Below, one piece after another: positions 47,457-59,127 of a stretch of 64,000 nucleotides of DNA (within the stretch, counting starts at the first letter, position 1; every line of letters starts with the position of its first letter). The notes under the pieces were generated by a model. It did not search any database. It saw only the letters and a program-made list of their open reading frames with translations, and had not been told where the DNA came from. Origin of the DNA: Mycobacterium sp. D16Q14 (GTDB taxonomy: Bacteria > Actinomycetota > Actinomycetes > Mycobacteriales > Mycobacteriaceae); NCBI GenBank assembly GCA_002013415.1, contig MAEX01000015.1:62001-126000 (forward strand). The letters run 5' to 3'. Made by a program: the position numbers and the translations under genes.

Positions 47457-47984
47457 GTGACTTCACCAATCCAGACACAAACCGCCACCCTGCACACCAA
47501 CCGCGGCGACATCGTCATCGCGCTCTTCGGCAATCACGCCCCGAAGACCGTTGCCAACTTCGTCGGTCTCGCCGATGGCAGCAAGGACTACTCCACCAAG
47601 AACGCCAAGGGTGAGGCCACCGGCCCGTTCTACGACGGAGCGGTCTTTCACCGCGTCATCGATGGATTCATGATCCAGGGCGGTGACCCCACCGGCACCG
47701 GCCGCGGCGGCCCCGGATACCAGTTCGCCGACGAGTTCCACCCCGAGCTGCAGTTCGACAAGCCGTACCTGCTGGCCATGGCCAATGCCGGACCGGGCAC
47801 CAACGGCTCGCAGTTCTTCATCACCGTCGGCAAGACCCCGCATCTGAACCGCAAGCACACCATCTTCGGTGAGGTTGTGGATCCGGCTTCCCAGAAGGTT
47901 GTCGACGCCATCGCCTCCACCTCCGTCGGTCGCGGCGACCGTCCCAACGAGGACGTCGTGATCAACTCCATCACCATCAGTTAG
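47457..47984 (+). CDS. ppiA: Peptidyl-prolyl cis-trans isomerase, cyclophilin type
   Basis: A 175-aa cytosolic cyclophilin that speeds proline isomerisation. The signature FYDGAVFHRVIDGFMIQGGDP, the FxxxxH segment and MANAGPGTNGSQFFIT are intact. GTG 47457 (MTSPIQTQTATLHTNRG) gives the known mycobacterial length; a longer frame upstream overlaps the divergent cwsA promoter region. The rhomboid gene follows after 6 bp, so the two are likely co-transcribed. Confidence 0.94.
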   Translation: MTSPIQTQTATLHTNRGDIVIALFGNHAPKTVANFVGLADGSKDYSTKNAKGEATGPFYDGAVFHRVIDGFMIQGGDPTGTGRGGPGYQFADEFHPELQFDKPYLLAMANAGPGTNGSQFFITVGKTPHLNRKHTIFGEVVDPASQKVVDAIASTSVGRGDRPNEDVVINSITIS

Positions 47985-47990
47985 GTCTTG

Positions 47991-48857
47991 ATGGCTCATC
48001 CCGGACAGGTACCGGTCTACGGGTGCGCGTGGCACCCGGACCGGGCCACCGCGGTGCGCTGTGTGCGGTGCGGGCGTCCCATATGCCCGGCCTGCATGCG
48101 ATCAGCGCCCGTGGGGCAACAGTGCGTCGAGTGCGTCCAGCAGGGCGCCAAGTCGGTGCGTCAGGTCAAACCGCTGCGGCAGGCGCGGGCCTGGGTCACC
48201 TGGGCGCTGATCGCCGTCAACGTGCTTGTGTATGCCGCCGTGGTCGGCGGCACCGATGAGACGATGGCCGCCACCACCAGCCCTCTGTTCCGGGACCTGG
48301 TGCTGTACCTGCCGTGGGTCGCACAAGGCGAGTTGTGGCGCACCGTCACCGCGGGCTTCCTGCACTTCGGTCTAATGCACATCGGGGTGAACATGCTCTC
48401 GCTGGCGTTGATCGGGCCCGGGCTCGAACACGCCTTCGGCCGCGAGCGATACGCCGCGATCTATGGCACCGCGTTGCTCGGTAGTAGCGCCATTGCGATG
48501 TGGTTCAGCCCGAATGCCCTGGTGGCCGGCGCCTCCGGTGCCATCTACGGTCTGCTGGGTGCGGCGCTGGTGCTGTATCTGCGGGAGCGTCTGAACCCAC
48601 AGACCATCATCATTGTGCTGGTGCTCAATATCGGGCTGAGCGTCTCGCTGCCGGGCATCTCGTTGGCCGGGCATATGGGCGGACTGTTGTTCGGCGTACT
48701 GAGCGCCGGTGCGCTGCTGTACTACCGCGAGGTGTGCCGCGCGGTAGGCACGCCGGACCTTGCCCAGAAGCCGTCGATGCCCTGGGTGCTGGCGGCCGTG
48801 GTGACCGCGTTGTCGGTCGCGCTCATCGTGGCGAGGATGCTCACCTACACCGGTTAA
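47991..48857 (+). CDS. Rhomboid intramembrane serine protease
   Basis: A 288-aa membrane protease. The N-terminus holds a zinc-ribbon/B-box-like cysteine cluster (CAWHPD … CVRCGRPICPACM … CVECV, residues about 12-50). Six to seven membrane segments follow. The catalytic Ser lies in VAGASGAIYGLLG and the His in LAGHMGGLLFG, with the conserved HFGLMHIGVNM loop earlier. ATG 47991 is preferred over TTG 47988. It cleaves transmembrane substrates in the membrane; the natural targets are unknown. The layout equals that of actinobacterial rhomboids downstream of ppiA. Confidence 0.9.
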   Translation: MAHPGQVPVYGCAWHPDRATAVRCVRCGRPICPACMRSAPVGQQCVECVQQGAKSVRQVKPLRQARAWVTWALIAVNVLVYAAVVGGTDETMAATTSPLFRDLVLYLPWVAQGELWRTVTAGFLHFGLMHIGVNMLSLALIGPGLEHAFGRERYAAIYGTALLGSSAIAMWFSPNALVAGASGAIYGLLGAALVLYLRERLNPQTIIIVLVLNIGLSVSLPGISLAGHMGGLLFGVLSAGALLYYREVCRAVGTPDLAQKPSMPWVLAAVVTALSVALIVARMLTYTG

Positions 48858-48858
48858 C

Positions 48859-49749
48859 TCACAAGGGCAGTTTGGCTTTGAGGAACTGCCATTGGGTGTG
48901 CTGCTTGACGATGTCCGGCACATCGTCGGTGAAGGGACGCTCGTAGTACGCGGCGATCTCGGCGGCCGTTTGTACCTCGGTGATCCAGCCGTGCCCCGTC
49001 AGCCAATCCGCGGGTGGCATGCGGGAGCCCGGATATGTCAGCATCCAGAAATTTGCGGCCCGGATATCTTCGGGGACAACGGGTTCGGCGAGTGATTCCC
49101 AGGTCTCGGTCGAGGGCAAGAAGATGTTGGCGTCGCTGCAGATGGCGCTACCCGGCGCGGACAGCTCAATGATTCGTTCGAACAGCTGATCCTGACTCTC
49201 GCCGGGTAGGCCCGCCATGATCAGCGGCGCGATCAGCCACGCGGTAGGTTTTTCCGGGTCGAAGCCTGCGGCGCATAAATCCTCGACCCACGGACTCGCC
49301 GTCGTCGCCACGGGCACGAGCCGCTGCGTCACGGCCGCGACGGAACCGTGCTCCTTGAGCACGCGGCCGCGGAACTCCAGCGTGTGCGGATGGTCCACCT
49401 CATACAGAACGGCGTCCAGCGGCCACGCGAGCCGGTAGGCCCGAGTATCCAGGCCCGCGACGACCTGCACGACTTGCCGGGTTCCCAGCTGGAGCTCCGT
49501 GGCGATGAAGTCGTCGCCGTACCGCGTGAAGATTCCCGACGCGTTGATGAGAAGGAAAGTGCCGTCGGCTGCCGATGGGTTTTCGGGAAATCCTGTCGCG
49601 AGGAAGGCACTACTGAGGGGCTCGTTCGCCGCAGCAACCAGGACCGCCGCGAGCGGATCGTTGATCAGTGGATGGCCGCGCCGACTTTCCAATGCACGCA
49701 AAGCCGCGGCGATCAGGTCGAACTGGTACTTGTGCGCCGGTGAAGTCAC
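48859..49749 (-). CDS. LCM-type SAM-dependent methyltransferase, paralog 1
   Basis: A 296-aa member of the leucine-carboxyl-methyltransferase-like family (TIGR00027 type), expanded in mycobacteria. The diagnostic VVAGLDTRAYRLAW and the following YEVDHPHTLEFR are present, with the later PTAWLIAPLIMAGLPGESQDQLFERI. GTG 49749 follows GAAAGGGCC; a longer in-frame start at 49806 is less supported. It converges on the rhomboid gene (stops 1 bp apart). Two paralogs follow upstream (49879 and 51004). Substrates of the family are mostly unknown. Confidence 0.85.
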   Translation of the reverse strand: MTSPAHKYQFDLIAAALRALESRRGHPLINDPLAAVLVAAANEPLSSAFLATGFPENPSAADGTFLLINASGIFTRYGDDFIATELQLGTRQVVQVVAGLDTRAYRLAWPLDAVLYEVDHPHTLEFRGRVLKEHGSVAAVTQRLVPVATTASPWVEDLCAAGFDPEKPTAWLIAPLIMAGLPGESQDQLFERIIELSAPGSAICSDANIFLPSTETWESLAEPVVPEDIRAANFWMLTYPGSRMPPADWLTGHGWITEVQTAAEIAAYYERPFTDDVPDIVKQHTQWQFLKAKLPL

Positions 49750-49878
49750 GGCCCTTTCCCGTTGACCGTCCAAGGAACCACCTGCCTTCCTGCACGTTGC
49801 CTTCAAGATATCCAGGGAGCCGGCAATCCGCGATGGTGTCGCGCAAGCTAACCGGCGGATCCAGCTAGGGACCGAACC

Positions 49879-50844
49879 TCACGGCGCGGTGGGCTCATCG
49901 CATGGGGGGCGCTGCGCGGGATGCGCAAGGTAGTCGCTCGGCAGCGTCGCGGTGAGGAAACGACGGTCCGCGAGATCATCGAAATCCGGGGTCAGCGCGC
50001 CGCCGAACGGCCGGCCGTAGCGCTGGGCCAGTTCACGGGTGGTGCGTGTCCGGGTCAGCCACCCGTGTCCGGACAGCCAATCTCCGGGAGGGGTGCGTTC
50101 GTCGTAGTGCGCGAGTGCCGAGTAGTCGGCGCCGCGAAGTGCGTCCGGGAGAATGGCGTCCACAACGTCGCCCCATGCCCGCCCCGAGGGGGCCACCGCG
50201 TCGTTGTCCGTCGAAATGGTGCTGCCGGGGGCCGACATTTCGATGATCCGCTCGAACATGGTGTCCTGGCTGCCGCCGGGGAGGTTGCAAATGACGGATT
50301 CTGCGAGCCATGCGGTGGGGGCATCGGGGTCGAATCCGGCAAGGCTCAGCTCCGCCTGCCACCGATCACCGAGTCCACACAGGACCATGCGCTGGGTGGT
50401 ACGAGGCTCGACACCCGCGTTGTCGAGCGCCTTCATCTTGAGCGTGAGGACCTCGGCGTAGTCGACTTCGTAGACGACGGTTCCGGCGGGCCAGGACAGT
50501 CGGTAGGCGCGGGTATCGAGTCCCCCGGCAAGCAGCACCACCTGATGGTTGCCGTTCTCGACGCAGGCGAGCAGGGATTCGTCGTAGTACCGGCACATCG
50601 CCGCCGCGTAGTTGGTCAGCAGGGATGTGCGGAGCTCATCCGCCGTCGACGGCTCCTCACGGAGGCCGGTGTCCAGGAGCGCCAGTGTGTGAGGGTCCCC
50701 TACCGCTTCGAGGACTGTTCGCGCGTGCTCGTCGAACAGCAAAGGATTCGCGCGGCGGGCCTCGAGTACCCGCAGGGCGGCGATGGTCAGCCCAATCTGC
50801 ATGCCCTGGCGGACGAATCCGCCGCTATGGCCGTCTCCCGACAT
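49879..50844 (-). CDS. LCM-type SAM-dependent methyltransferase, paralog 2
   Basis: A 321-aa paralog of its neighbours. The motif LLAGGLDTRAYRLSWP with YEVDYAEVLTLK, and PTAWLAESVICNLPGGSQDTMFERI, are intact. The N-terminus (MSGDGHSGGFVRQGMQIGLTIAALRVLEARR) is that of the family. It diverges from paralog 1 enough to be an old duplication. The AGxDTR loop is the SAM-binding site of this family. The 130 bp to paralog 1 contain no other gene. Confidence 0.86.
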   Translation of the reverse strand: MSGDGHSGGFVRQGMQIGLTIAALRVLEARRANPLLFDEHARTVLEAVGDPHTLALLDTGLREEPSTADELRTSLLTNYAAAMCRYYDESLLACVENGNHQVVLLAGGLDTRAYRLSWPAGTVVYEVDYAEVLTLKMKALDNAGVEPRTTQRMVLCGLGDRWQAELSLAGFDPDAPTAWLAESVICNLPGGSQDTMFERIIEMSAPGSTISTDNDAVAPSGRAWGDVVDAILPDALRGADYSALAHYDERTPPGDWLSGHGWLTRTRTTRELAQRYGRPFGGALTPDFDDLADRRFLTATLPSDYLAHPAQRPPCDEPTAP

Positions 50845-51003
50845 GAAACTCAGCTCTCAATCCCCCAACCGTCAAATGACAGGCCTTTGCCCATTAGCCT
50901 GTTCGTACAGACGGCACCCTTGTGACCGATTGCGTGGGAGACTTTAGTCGAGGCGGGACGGAAGGTCCTACCCCTGCGCCCCCGCCTGCCGCGTTCGCGA
51001 CGG

Positions 51004-51903
51004 CTAGCGCGTGGCGGAGATGAAGTAGGCGTCTGACCACAGCGAAGTGATATCGCTGTGGTCGCTGGGAGCCAGCCGCCCGTAGTCGGCGGCCTGCTCG
51101 AGCCGGTTGGTGGTGTCGACCCGCCAACCGTGTTCACTGAGCCACTCGATCGGGTCTTTGCGCTCATCGTCGTAGATGAGGTCGCCGATGCTGATGTCTT
51201 TGAGGAAGTCAGGCCGGAGCTTGTTCACGGCGTCCTGCCACTGGCTGGCGGTGGCCACCCGGGGGCGCCATTCGGTGGCCAGGAAGCTGCCGGGTGCGGA
51301 ATGCGCGGTGATGCTCTCGAACAGCGCATCCTGGGCAGCACCGGGGAGATAGGCCAGCAGGCCCTCCGCGAGCCACGCCGTCGGCTTGGCCGCGTCGAAG
51401 CCCGCCGTCTCCAGCGCCGCCACCCAGTCGTCGCGAAGGTCAACGGCGACTTCGCGGCGCTCTGCCAGGGGTGTCGCGTTCTGTTCGGCAAGGACGTGGT
51501 CCTTGAATTCGAGGACCTTCGGCTGATCGAGCTCATAGACCACGGTGCCGGCCGGCCAGGGCAGCCGGTAGACCCGCGCGTCCAGGCCGGCGGCCAGGAT
51601 TACCACCTGCCGGATGCCGGAAGACGTTGCAGTGGTGAAGAATTCATCAAAGTATTTGGTACGAACAGCGAGGTGATTGACCAGGTAGGTGGTGGCGGCG
51701 TCCCACTCGGATTCGGGTTTGGGGGCCGCCAGCGCCTCGGTGAGATGAGGCTCCCCGGACGCCTCGACGAAGGCGCGAGCGTATTCATCGCGGATGAGCG
51801 GCTCAGCCCGGATGGTCTCCAGGGCGCGGAATGACGACACCATGAGAGCCGTGAAACCGACGCTGCTGACAATGTCCCATTGATCGCCGTCGGTCCGTGT
51901 CAT
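51004..51903 (-). CDS. LCM-type SAM-dependent methyltransferase, paralog 3
   Basis: A 299-aa paralog. It carries ILAAGLDARVYRLPWP (Ala replaces the usual Thr of DTR), YELDQPKVLEFK, and PTAWLAEGLLAYLPGAAQDALFESI. Of the three it has the most canonical family ending (WLSEHGWRVDTTNRLEQAADYGR … DAYFISATR). ATG 51903 is the only plausible start. The 159 bp between it and paralog 2 contain no other gene. Confidence 0.87.
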   Translation of the reverse strand: MTRTDGDQWDIVSSVGFTALMVSSFRALETIRAEPLIRDEYARAFVEASGEPHLTEALAAPKPESEWDAATTYLVNHLAVRTKYFDEFFTTATSSGIRQVVILAAGLDARVYRLPWPAGTVVYELDQPKVLEFKDHVLAEQNATPLAERREVAVDLRDDWVAALETAGFDAAKPTAWLAEGLLAYLPGAAQDALFESITAHSAPGSFLATEWRPRVATASQWQDAVNKLRPDFLKDISIGDLIYDDERKDPIEWLSEHGWRVDTTNRLEQAADYGRLAPSDHSDITSLWSDAYFISATR

Positions 51904-51961
51904 GTGCCCGCCTCTTACCTAGGAGTAATTACCTAAGGCAACGATACGCGCGTTGAAGTCC

Positions 51962-52384
51962 TCACGCCCGATAGCGTGCGGCGCGCAGCGCTTCGTGCAC
52001 GTCGCGTGGGTCGGTACCCAGATCCCAGCGGTTCAAGACGAGCAGGTCATCACCGGACTCGATCTCCAGCAGCCGGGTGCGCCGACCGAGCCTGCGGAAC
52101 TCGGTGACCTTCACTGAGTGCACGGTGGCCCGGGGCAGCAGCGTGACACGGGTGAGGCCCTGCAGCTCGAGGCCCTCGTCGACGATGCGCAACTTCGGGC
52201 GGCACCGCCAGGACACGGCGGCGAATCCCAGCAGACCGAGGGCGGCCACGGTGGCCAGCAGTCGTCCGGGTGCATCAGAGACAAAGAAGACGGCAATACC
52301 GAAGGCGACACCGACCAGCGCCGCGGCGGCGATGCCGGCGGGTTTCGGGCCCCACTCGGTGGCGGAGGCGGGCGGGTTATCCAC
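51962..52384 (-). CDS. PH-domain membrane protein (Rv0010c position)
   Basis: A 140-aa protein with two adjacent membrane helices (about 15-62: AGIAAAALVGVAFGIAVFFVS then LLATVAALGLLGFAAV) and a C-terminal bacterial PH domain of the DUF2581/PH_6 type (LRIVDEGLELQGLTRVTLLPRATVHSVKVTEFRRLG). The start is GTG 52384. It sits directly downstream of crgA on the same strand. Function unknown. Confidence 0.83.
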   Translation of the reverse strand: MDNPPASATEWGPKPAGIAAAALVGVAFGIAVFFVSDAPGRLLATVAALGLLGFAAVSWRCRPKLRIVDEGLELQGLTRVTLLPRATVHSVKVTEFRRLGRRTRLLEIESGDDLLVLNRWDLGTDPRDVHEALRAARYRA

Positions 52385-52505
52385 AGGCGTTATCCACAGT
52401 GGGGATAAATCACATCGTTGTGATTGGGTGTCTCGCGGGTTGACTCGATGGAAACGGGTGCTAACCGAACCGGCAACGGCAACATGGGATCGGTCAGGTG
52501 TTTTG

Positions 52506-52769
52506 TCACCGCCACCGCATGGTCAGCAGCAGCCCGGTGATCATGAAGGCAAACGCGATGGCGTAATTCCACGGGCCCAGATCCAGCATCCAGGTGATGT
52601 GCTGAGCGGCGAGCTGGAACACCATCAACCAGGCCAGGCCGATGAGCATGAGGGTGAGGAAGAGCGCGACAAACCAGACGCTCGACGGACCGGCCTTCAC
52701 CTTGACCGGGGTGCGGCTAACGGTGGTCGCGTTGAACGCGGACTTCTTACGGACCTTGGACTTGGGCAT
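52506..52769 (-). CDS. crgA: Cell division protein CrgA
   Basis: An 87-aa membrane protein that takes part in septum formation in actinobacteria. After a basic N-terminus ([13 protein letters not shown]) it has two membrane helices: about 31-51 ([21 protein letters not shown]) and 66-84 ([19 protein letters not shown]). In mycobacteria CrgA binds FtsZ, FtsQ, PBPs and CwsA; cwsA lies at 46.9 kb in this window. Length and position (Rv0011c) are as expected. Confidence 0.94.
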   Translation of the reverse strand: MPKSKVRKKSAFNATTVSRTPVKVKAGPSSVWFVALFLTLMLIGLAWLMVFQLAAQHITWMLDLGPWNYAIAFAFMITGLLLTMRWR

Positions 52770-52879
52770 CGACTACCTCGGAAGCATCTCGGATATGGCG
52801 GCACGACGACGGATCGCGGTGGCCGGAGTCGTTATGGGTTCTTACGCAGGTTACAGCGCGGTGCTGCGACAATCTTCTG

Positions 52880-53722
52880 GTGACCGCCGATGAGCCCCTA
52901 GCGCGAAGAGGTTCAGGCCCCGATGAGGCCCCCGCACGAGGGGCGGACCCCCAGCGCGCACCGGGGGCCCCTCCCGATCGCGGGGGCCTCATCTGGCGGG
53001 TCGGCGTGCCTCTGGTGTGTGCGCTGGCCGGCTTTCTGCTGGCCGCGACGCACACGGTGTCGGGTGGCAACGAGATCCGCCGGGGCGACTCTCCATCGCC
53101 TCGGCTGGTGGATCTGGTGCGTGAGACGCAGAAGTCGGTCGACAGGCTCAGTGCCGCCCGCGACGGCCTGGCCAGTGAGATGGCGGCCGCGCGCGAGCAG
53201 TCGGCAGGGGGCGACAGCCAGGTGGCGGCGGCACTCGCCGAGACGGGCGAGATGGCCGACGCCGCGGGAGTACAGCCCGTCACCGGCCCTGGTCTGGTGG
53301 TGACGCTCACCGATGCCAAGCGCGACTCGTACGGCCGCTTCCCCCGCGATGCGTCGCCGGATGACTTGGTGGTGCATCAGCAGGATGTCGAGGGCGTGCT
53401 CAACGCCTTGTGGAGCGCGGGCGCCGAGGCGATCCAGATGCAGGATGACCAGCGCTTGGTCGCAAGCTCGGTGCCGCGATGTGTGGGCAACACGCTGCTG
53501 CTGCACGGTCGCACCTACAGCCCGCCCTACGTGATCACGGCCATCGGCGATGCCGATGCCATGCAGGCAGCGCTGGACGCGGCTCCGTTGGTGACGCTGT
53601 ATCGGCAATACGTTGCGCGATTTGGCCTGGGGTACACGGTGACTCGTGGCCATCATCTTGAGGTGGCCGGGTATCGGGACGCGGTGGGTCCTGGCCGTGC
53701 GGTTCCGTTGCAGGGCCCGTAG
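52880..53722 (+). CDS. DUF881 membrane protein (Rv0012 position)
   Basis: A 280-aa protein with one N-terminal membrane helix at about residues 43-64 (VGVPLVCALAGFLLAATHTVSG). A coiled-coil stretch (VRETQKSVDRLSAARDGLASEMAAAREQ) precedes the DUF881 domain (VTGPGLVVTLTDAKRDSYGRFP, then LVVHQQDVEGVLNALWSAGAEAIQMQDDQRL, and LLHGRTYSPPYVITAIGD). DUF881 proteins are conserved near division genes in Gram-positives and resemble the ComC/SpoIIIAH-type periplasmic folds; the function is not established. The start is GTG 52880, divergent from crgA. Confidence 0.87.
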   Translation: MTADEPLARRGSGPDEAPARGADPQRAPGAPPDRGGLIWRVGVPLVCALAGFLLAATHTVSGGNEIRRGDSPSPRLVDLVRETQKSVDRLSAARDGLASEMAAAREQSAGGDSQVAAALAETGEMADAAGVQPVTGPGLVVTLTDAKRDSYGRFPRDASPDDLVVHQQDVEGVLNALWSAGAEAIQMQDDQRLVASSVPRCVGNTLLLHGRTYSPPYVITAIGDADAMQAALDAAPLVTLYRQYVARFGLGYTVTRGHHLEVAGYRDAVGPGRAVPLQGP

Positions 53723-53791
53723 ACACCTGTTCGTCGGCCCTCCGGGTAAACCGGCTGGGAAAGCGCTGGCGCGGGTCCGTACCCTTGACCT

Positions 53792-54466
53792 GTGCGCATC
53801 CTGGTCGTCGATAACTACGACAGCTTCGTGTTCAACCTGGTCCAGTACCTGGGCCAGCTCGGTGTGGACGCGACGGTGTGGCGCAACGACGACCCACGGC
53901 TGGCCGATACCGACGCGGTGGCCGCCGACTTCGACGGCGTATTGATCAGTCCTGGTCCGGGCACGCCGGAGAGCGCGGGCGCGTCCGTCGCGATGGTGCA
54001 TTCCTGTGCGAAGACGGGCACCCCGCTCCTCGGGGTGTGTCTGGGGCATCAGGCGATTGGGGTCGCGTTCGGCGGCACCGTGGACCGGGCACCGGAGTTG
54101 TTGCACGGCAAGACGAGTACGGTCGAACACGAGAATGCCGGGGTGCTGTTCGGTCTGCCAAACCCGTTCACGGCCACCAGGTATCACTCGCTGACCATCC
54201 TTCCCGAGACCGTGCCCGACGGGCTGCGGGTAATCGCCCGCACCGCCAGCGGAGTGATCATGGGTGTCATGCACACGGAGCATCCGATCCACGGCGTGCA
54301 GTTCCACCCCGAGTCGATCCTCACCGAGGGTGGGCACCGGATGTTGGCCAACTGGCTCACCTATTGCGGTGCGCCCCTTGATGAACCGCTGGTGCGTTCG
54401 CTCGAGGCAGAGGTCGCCTCGGCGCTCAACGGGGTCAGCGGACGAGTGGCCGCGCTCGGCGGCTGA
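53792..54466 (+). CDS. trpG: Glutamine amidotransferase, anthranilate/aminodeoxychorismate synthase component II
   Basis: A 224-aa class I glutamine amidotransferase that supplies ammonia to chorismate-using synthases. The catalytic Cys83 is in LLGVCLGHQAIG, and the His/Glu pair is in VQFHPESILTEGG; the oxyanion motif SPGPGTP is at 53-59. It can act for tryptophan and for folate (pabA role). The genomic position between DUF881 and pknB is the mycobacterial one (Rv0013). It converges on pknB, with 4 bp between the stops. Confidence 0.93.
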   Translation: MRILVVDNYDSFVFNLVQYLGQLGVDATVWRNDDPRLADTDAVAADFDGVLISPGPGTPESAGASVAMVHSCAKTGTPLLGVCLGHQAIGVAFGGTVDRAPELLHGKTSTVEHENAGVLFGLPNPFTATRYHSLTILPETVPDGLRVIARTASGVIMGVMHTEHPIHGVQFHPESILTEGGHRMLANWLTYCGAPLDEPLVRSLEAEVASALNGVSGRVAALGG

Positions 54467-54470
54467 CGGT

Positions 54471-56356
<1,886 letters not shown>

Positions 56357-56357
<1 letters not shown>

Positions 56358-57619
56358 TACGGTGATTTCGTCCCAGTGATCGGGTCCGGTTCGTTGACCG
56401 GAAGCAGAGCCACGATATTAGCTGGCGCAAGCGCTCCTGGCGAAGCTGAACCTGGACTTGAGGATGCCTCGCTGCTCGAGGTTGTTGCCGAGGGCAGCGG
56501 TATGTCGGTCTTCTTCTCGCTAGCTCGCAACAGGATGAGTGCCGCGATGATGATCGCGAAGATGCCCAGCACCGCGGCCGCCCACATCAGGGCCTTCTGG
56601 CCGGGCGAGAACGTACCGCGCCGGGGTGGTGGCGGCCGGTGTGAGCCCGTGGGCTGGCGGGTGCGGGAGGTGGGCGGGGCGACCCGGCTGGGTGCCCCGA
56701 CGGCGGGCCGCACCTGGGTGGCGGGCGGAATGGCCGCCGGCGTGGCCCGGCTGATGGTGGGTGCCTGATTGGGCCGGGGTGGGCGACGTCCCGCACGCAC
56801 CGCGGCCACCGCGTCGGCGAACGGGCCGCCACTGGTGTACCGGTTCTGCGGGTTCTTCACGAGAGTGATCTCGATGAGCTCGCGCACGTTCGGTGGCAGG
56901 TCGGCTGGCAGCGGCGACGGCGTTTCTTTGATGTGCTTCATCGCGACTGTCAGCGCGCCGTCCCCGGAGAACGGGCGCTTGCCCGAAACCGCTTCGTACC
57001 CAACGACTCCCAGCGCGTAGACATCGCTGGCCGGGGTGGCGTCATGGCCCAGCGCCTGCTCGGGGGCGATGTATTGGGCGGTGCCCATCACCATGCCGGT
57101 TTGGGTGACCGGGGCGGCGTCCACCGCCTTGGCGATGCCGAAGTCGGTGAGTTTCACCTGACCGGTGGGCGTGATCAGGATGTTGCCGGGTTTCACGTCG
57201 CGATGCACCAGTCCTGCGGCGTGTGCTATCTGAAGGGCGCGGCCGGTCTGCTCCAGCATGTCCAGCGAGTGACGCAGCGATAGGCGGCCGGTGCGCTTGA
57301 GCACTGAGTTCAGTGGCTCGCCGTGCACCAGTTCCATCACCAGATACGCGGTGCGGCCCTCACTGTCCATATCGGTCTCGCCGTAGTCGTACACGCTGGC
57401 AATGCCGGGGTGGTTCAGCATGGCGACGGTGCGTGCCTCGGCGCGGAACCGCTCGATGAACTCGGGGTCCGAAGAGAACTCGGCCTTGAGCACCTTCACG
57501 GCCACCTTGCGGCCCAGTCGGCTGTCGGTGCCCTCCCACACCTGGCCCATACCGCCGGTGGCAATGAGCCGCTGCAATCTGTAGCGACCCGAAAGCGTTT
57601 CTCCCACACGTACCGTCAT
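56357..57619 (-). CDS. pknA: Serine/threonine protein kinase PknA
   Basis: A 420-aa transmembrane kinase controlling growth and division. The domain has [31 protein letters not shown] and DFGIAKAV; a threonine activation loop is seen in [16 protein letters not shown] Pro/Arg-rich juxtamembrane linker (about 285-335) leads to one membrane helix near 348-370 ([22 protein letters not shown]); there is no PASTA domain. ATG 57619 overlaps the pbpA stop by 4 bp. A longer frame start at 57802 lies entirely within pbpA and is rejected. Confidence 0.96.
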
Positions 57620-59127
57620 GAGGCTCCCTGTAGTGCTGCGGCGATGACCTGTCGCCCGATGGGTGCGGCGACGGAGCCGCCGGTGGCCGCCAGTGCGCGG
57701 TCTCCGCCATCTTCGACGAGTACCGCGATGGCCACCTGGGGGGTGACCGGCGTGGCCTGAGGATCGGTGCTGCTCGACGCCGGCGCGAAGGCGATATACC
57801 ACGCGTGCGGCGGGGTGTTGCGCGGATCGGTGCCGTGCTCGGCGGTGCCGGTCTTGGATGCGATCTGCACGCTGGGGATGGCACCGGTCTGCGCGGTGCG
57901 CTGTTCTGAGGCAATCATCAGTTGGGTCAATGTGTTCGCGATAGCGGGTGTCACGGCTTGGCCGATGTCATCCGGGTTGGTGGTGGACAGATTCGAAAGG
58001 TCTGGGCCCTTAAGGCTATCGACCAGGTGCGGCTGCATCAGCACGCCCTTGTTGGCGACGGCCGCGGCAACCATCGCGTTCTGTAACGGGGTCACCGCGA
58101 CATCCTTTTGCCCGATGCTCGACATCGCGACGGCCGCGTCGTCGGACATCGGTCCGACGGTCGACGTAGCCACCTGGAGCGGAATGCCGTCGAGCTCGTG
58201 GTCGAGACCGAACGCCTGCGCGGCCTTGACCAGCTTGTCCCGCTTGAGCTGTTCGGATCCGAGTTTGGCGAAGGCAGTATTGCAGGAGCGCGCGAACGCC
58301 TCCTGGAGTGTGGTGTTGTCGCCGCCGCCACAGGAGGCTCTGTTGTAGTTCTCCAGGGTTGCGTTGCTCCCCGGAAGGAAGATAGTCGGCGACGCGGTCA
58401 CCTCGGTGTTGACCGTCTTGCCATCTGCCAGCGCCGCGGCCGTGGTGATCACCTTGAAGGTAGAGCCGGGCGGGTAGGTCTGCGAAATGGCGCGATTCAG
58501 CATCGGCTGTGCGGGGTCGTCCTGCAGTCGCTTCCAGGCCTCGTTCTCCTGCGCGGAGTCCTGACTGGCCAGCAGATTGGGGTCGTAGGAGGGCGTCGAC
58601 ACCATCGCGAGGATCTTTCCGGTGGAGGGCTCAAGGGCCACCACCGAGCCGCGGCAGCCGTTCTTGCAGCCACGGTGCATGGCGTCGTAGGCGGCCTGTT
58701 GCACGTCGGGGCGGATCGTGGTGACCACGCTGCCGCCCCGCGGGTCGCGACCCGTGAAGAAGTCCGCGAGGCGCCGGCCGAACAGCCTGGGATCGGATCC
58801 GTTGAGCACGCTGTCCTCGGCGCGCTCCAGTCCGGCGCTCGAGTAGTTGAGCGAGTAGAAGCCGGTGATGGGCGCGTACACCAACGGATCCGCGTATTGC
58901 CGCAGGAACCGGAAGCGGCTGTCGGTCGCCACCGAGGAGGCGAGCAATTGCCCGCTCGCCGAAATCTGTCCCCGTTGGCGCGAGTATTCGTCGAGTAGCA
59001 CCCGCTGATTGCGCGGGTCTGCGCGCAGGCCAGGCGCTGTGAACACCTGGGTGAGGGTGGCATTGGCGAGCAGCAGCACGACCAATCCCATGACGACGAG
59101 AGACACCCTGCGGATCGATGTGTTCAT
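57616..59127 (-). CDS. pbpA: Penicillin-binding protein A (class B transpeptidase)
   Basis: A 503-aa D,D-transpeptidase working with RodA in peptidoglycan synthesis. An N-terminal anchor helix (about 8-30) precedes the dimerisation region and the transpeptidase domain. The active-site motifs are STFK (in PPGSTFKVI), SCN (in FARSCNTAF) and KTG (in [11 protein letters not shown]). In M. tuberculosis PbpA is a PknB substrate. The start overlaps the rodA stop by 4 bp and the stop overlaps pknA by 4 bp, so rodA-pbpA-pknA are translationally coupled. Confidence 0.95.
   Translation of the reverse strand: MNTSIRRVSLVVMGLVVLLLANATLTQVFTAPGLRADPRNQRVLLDEYSRQRGQISASGQLLASSVATDSRFRFLRQYADPLVYAPITGFYSLNYSSAGLERAEDSVLNGSDPRLFGRRLADFFTGRDPRGGSVVTTIRPDVQQAAYDAMHRGCKNGCRGSVVALEPSTGKILAMVSTPSYDPNLLASQDSAQENEAWKRLQDDPAQPMLNRAISQTYPPGSTFKVITTAAALADGKTVNTEVTASPTIFLPGSNATLENYNRASCGGGDNTTLQEAFARSCNTAFAKLGSEQLKRDKLVKAAQAFGLDHELDGIPLQVATSTVGPMSDDAAVAMSSIGQKDVAVTPLQNAMVAAAVANKGVLMQPHLVDSLKGPDLSNLSTTNPDDIGQAVTPAIANTLTQLMIASEQRTAQTGAIPSVQIASKTGTAEHGTDPRNTPPHAWYIAFAPASSSTDPQATPVTPQVAIAVLVEDGGDRALAATGGSVAAPIGRQVIAAALQGAS

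Noticed and set aside
48859..51903. The three adjacent methyltransferases as a recent tandem duplication
   Set aside because: The proteins differ along their whole length outside the core motifs; no DNA-level repeat was seen.
57177..57190. GTTTCACGTCGCGATG in the pknA region looked like a third parS
   Set aside because: Only the left half matches the parS palindrome; the right half (GTGAAAC) is absent.
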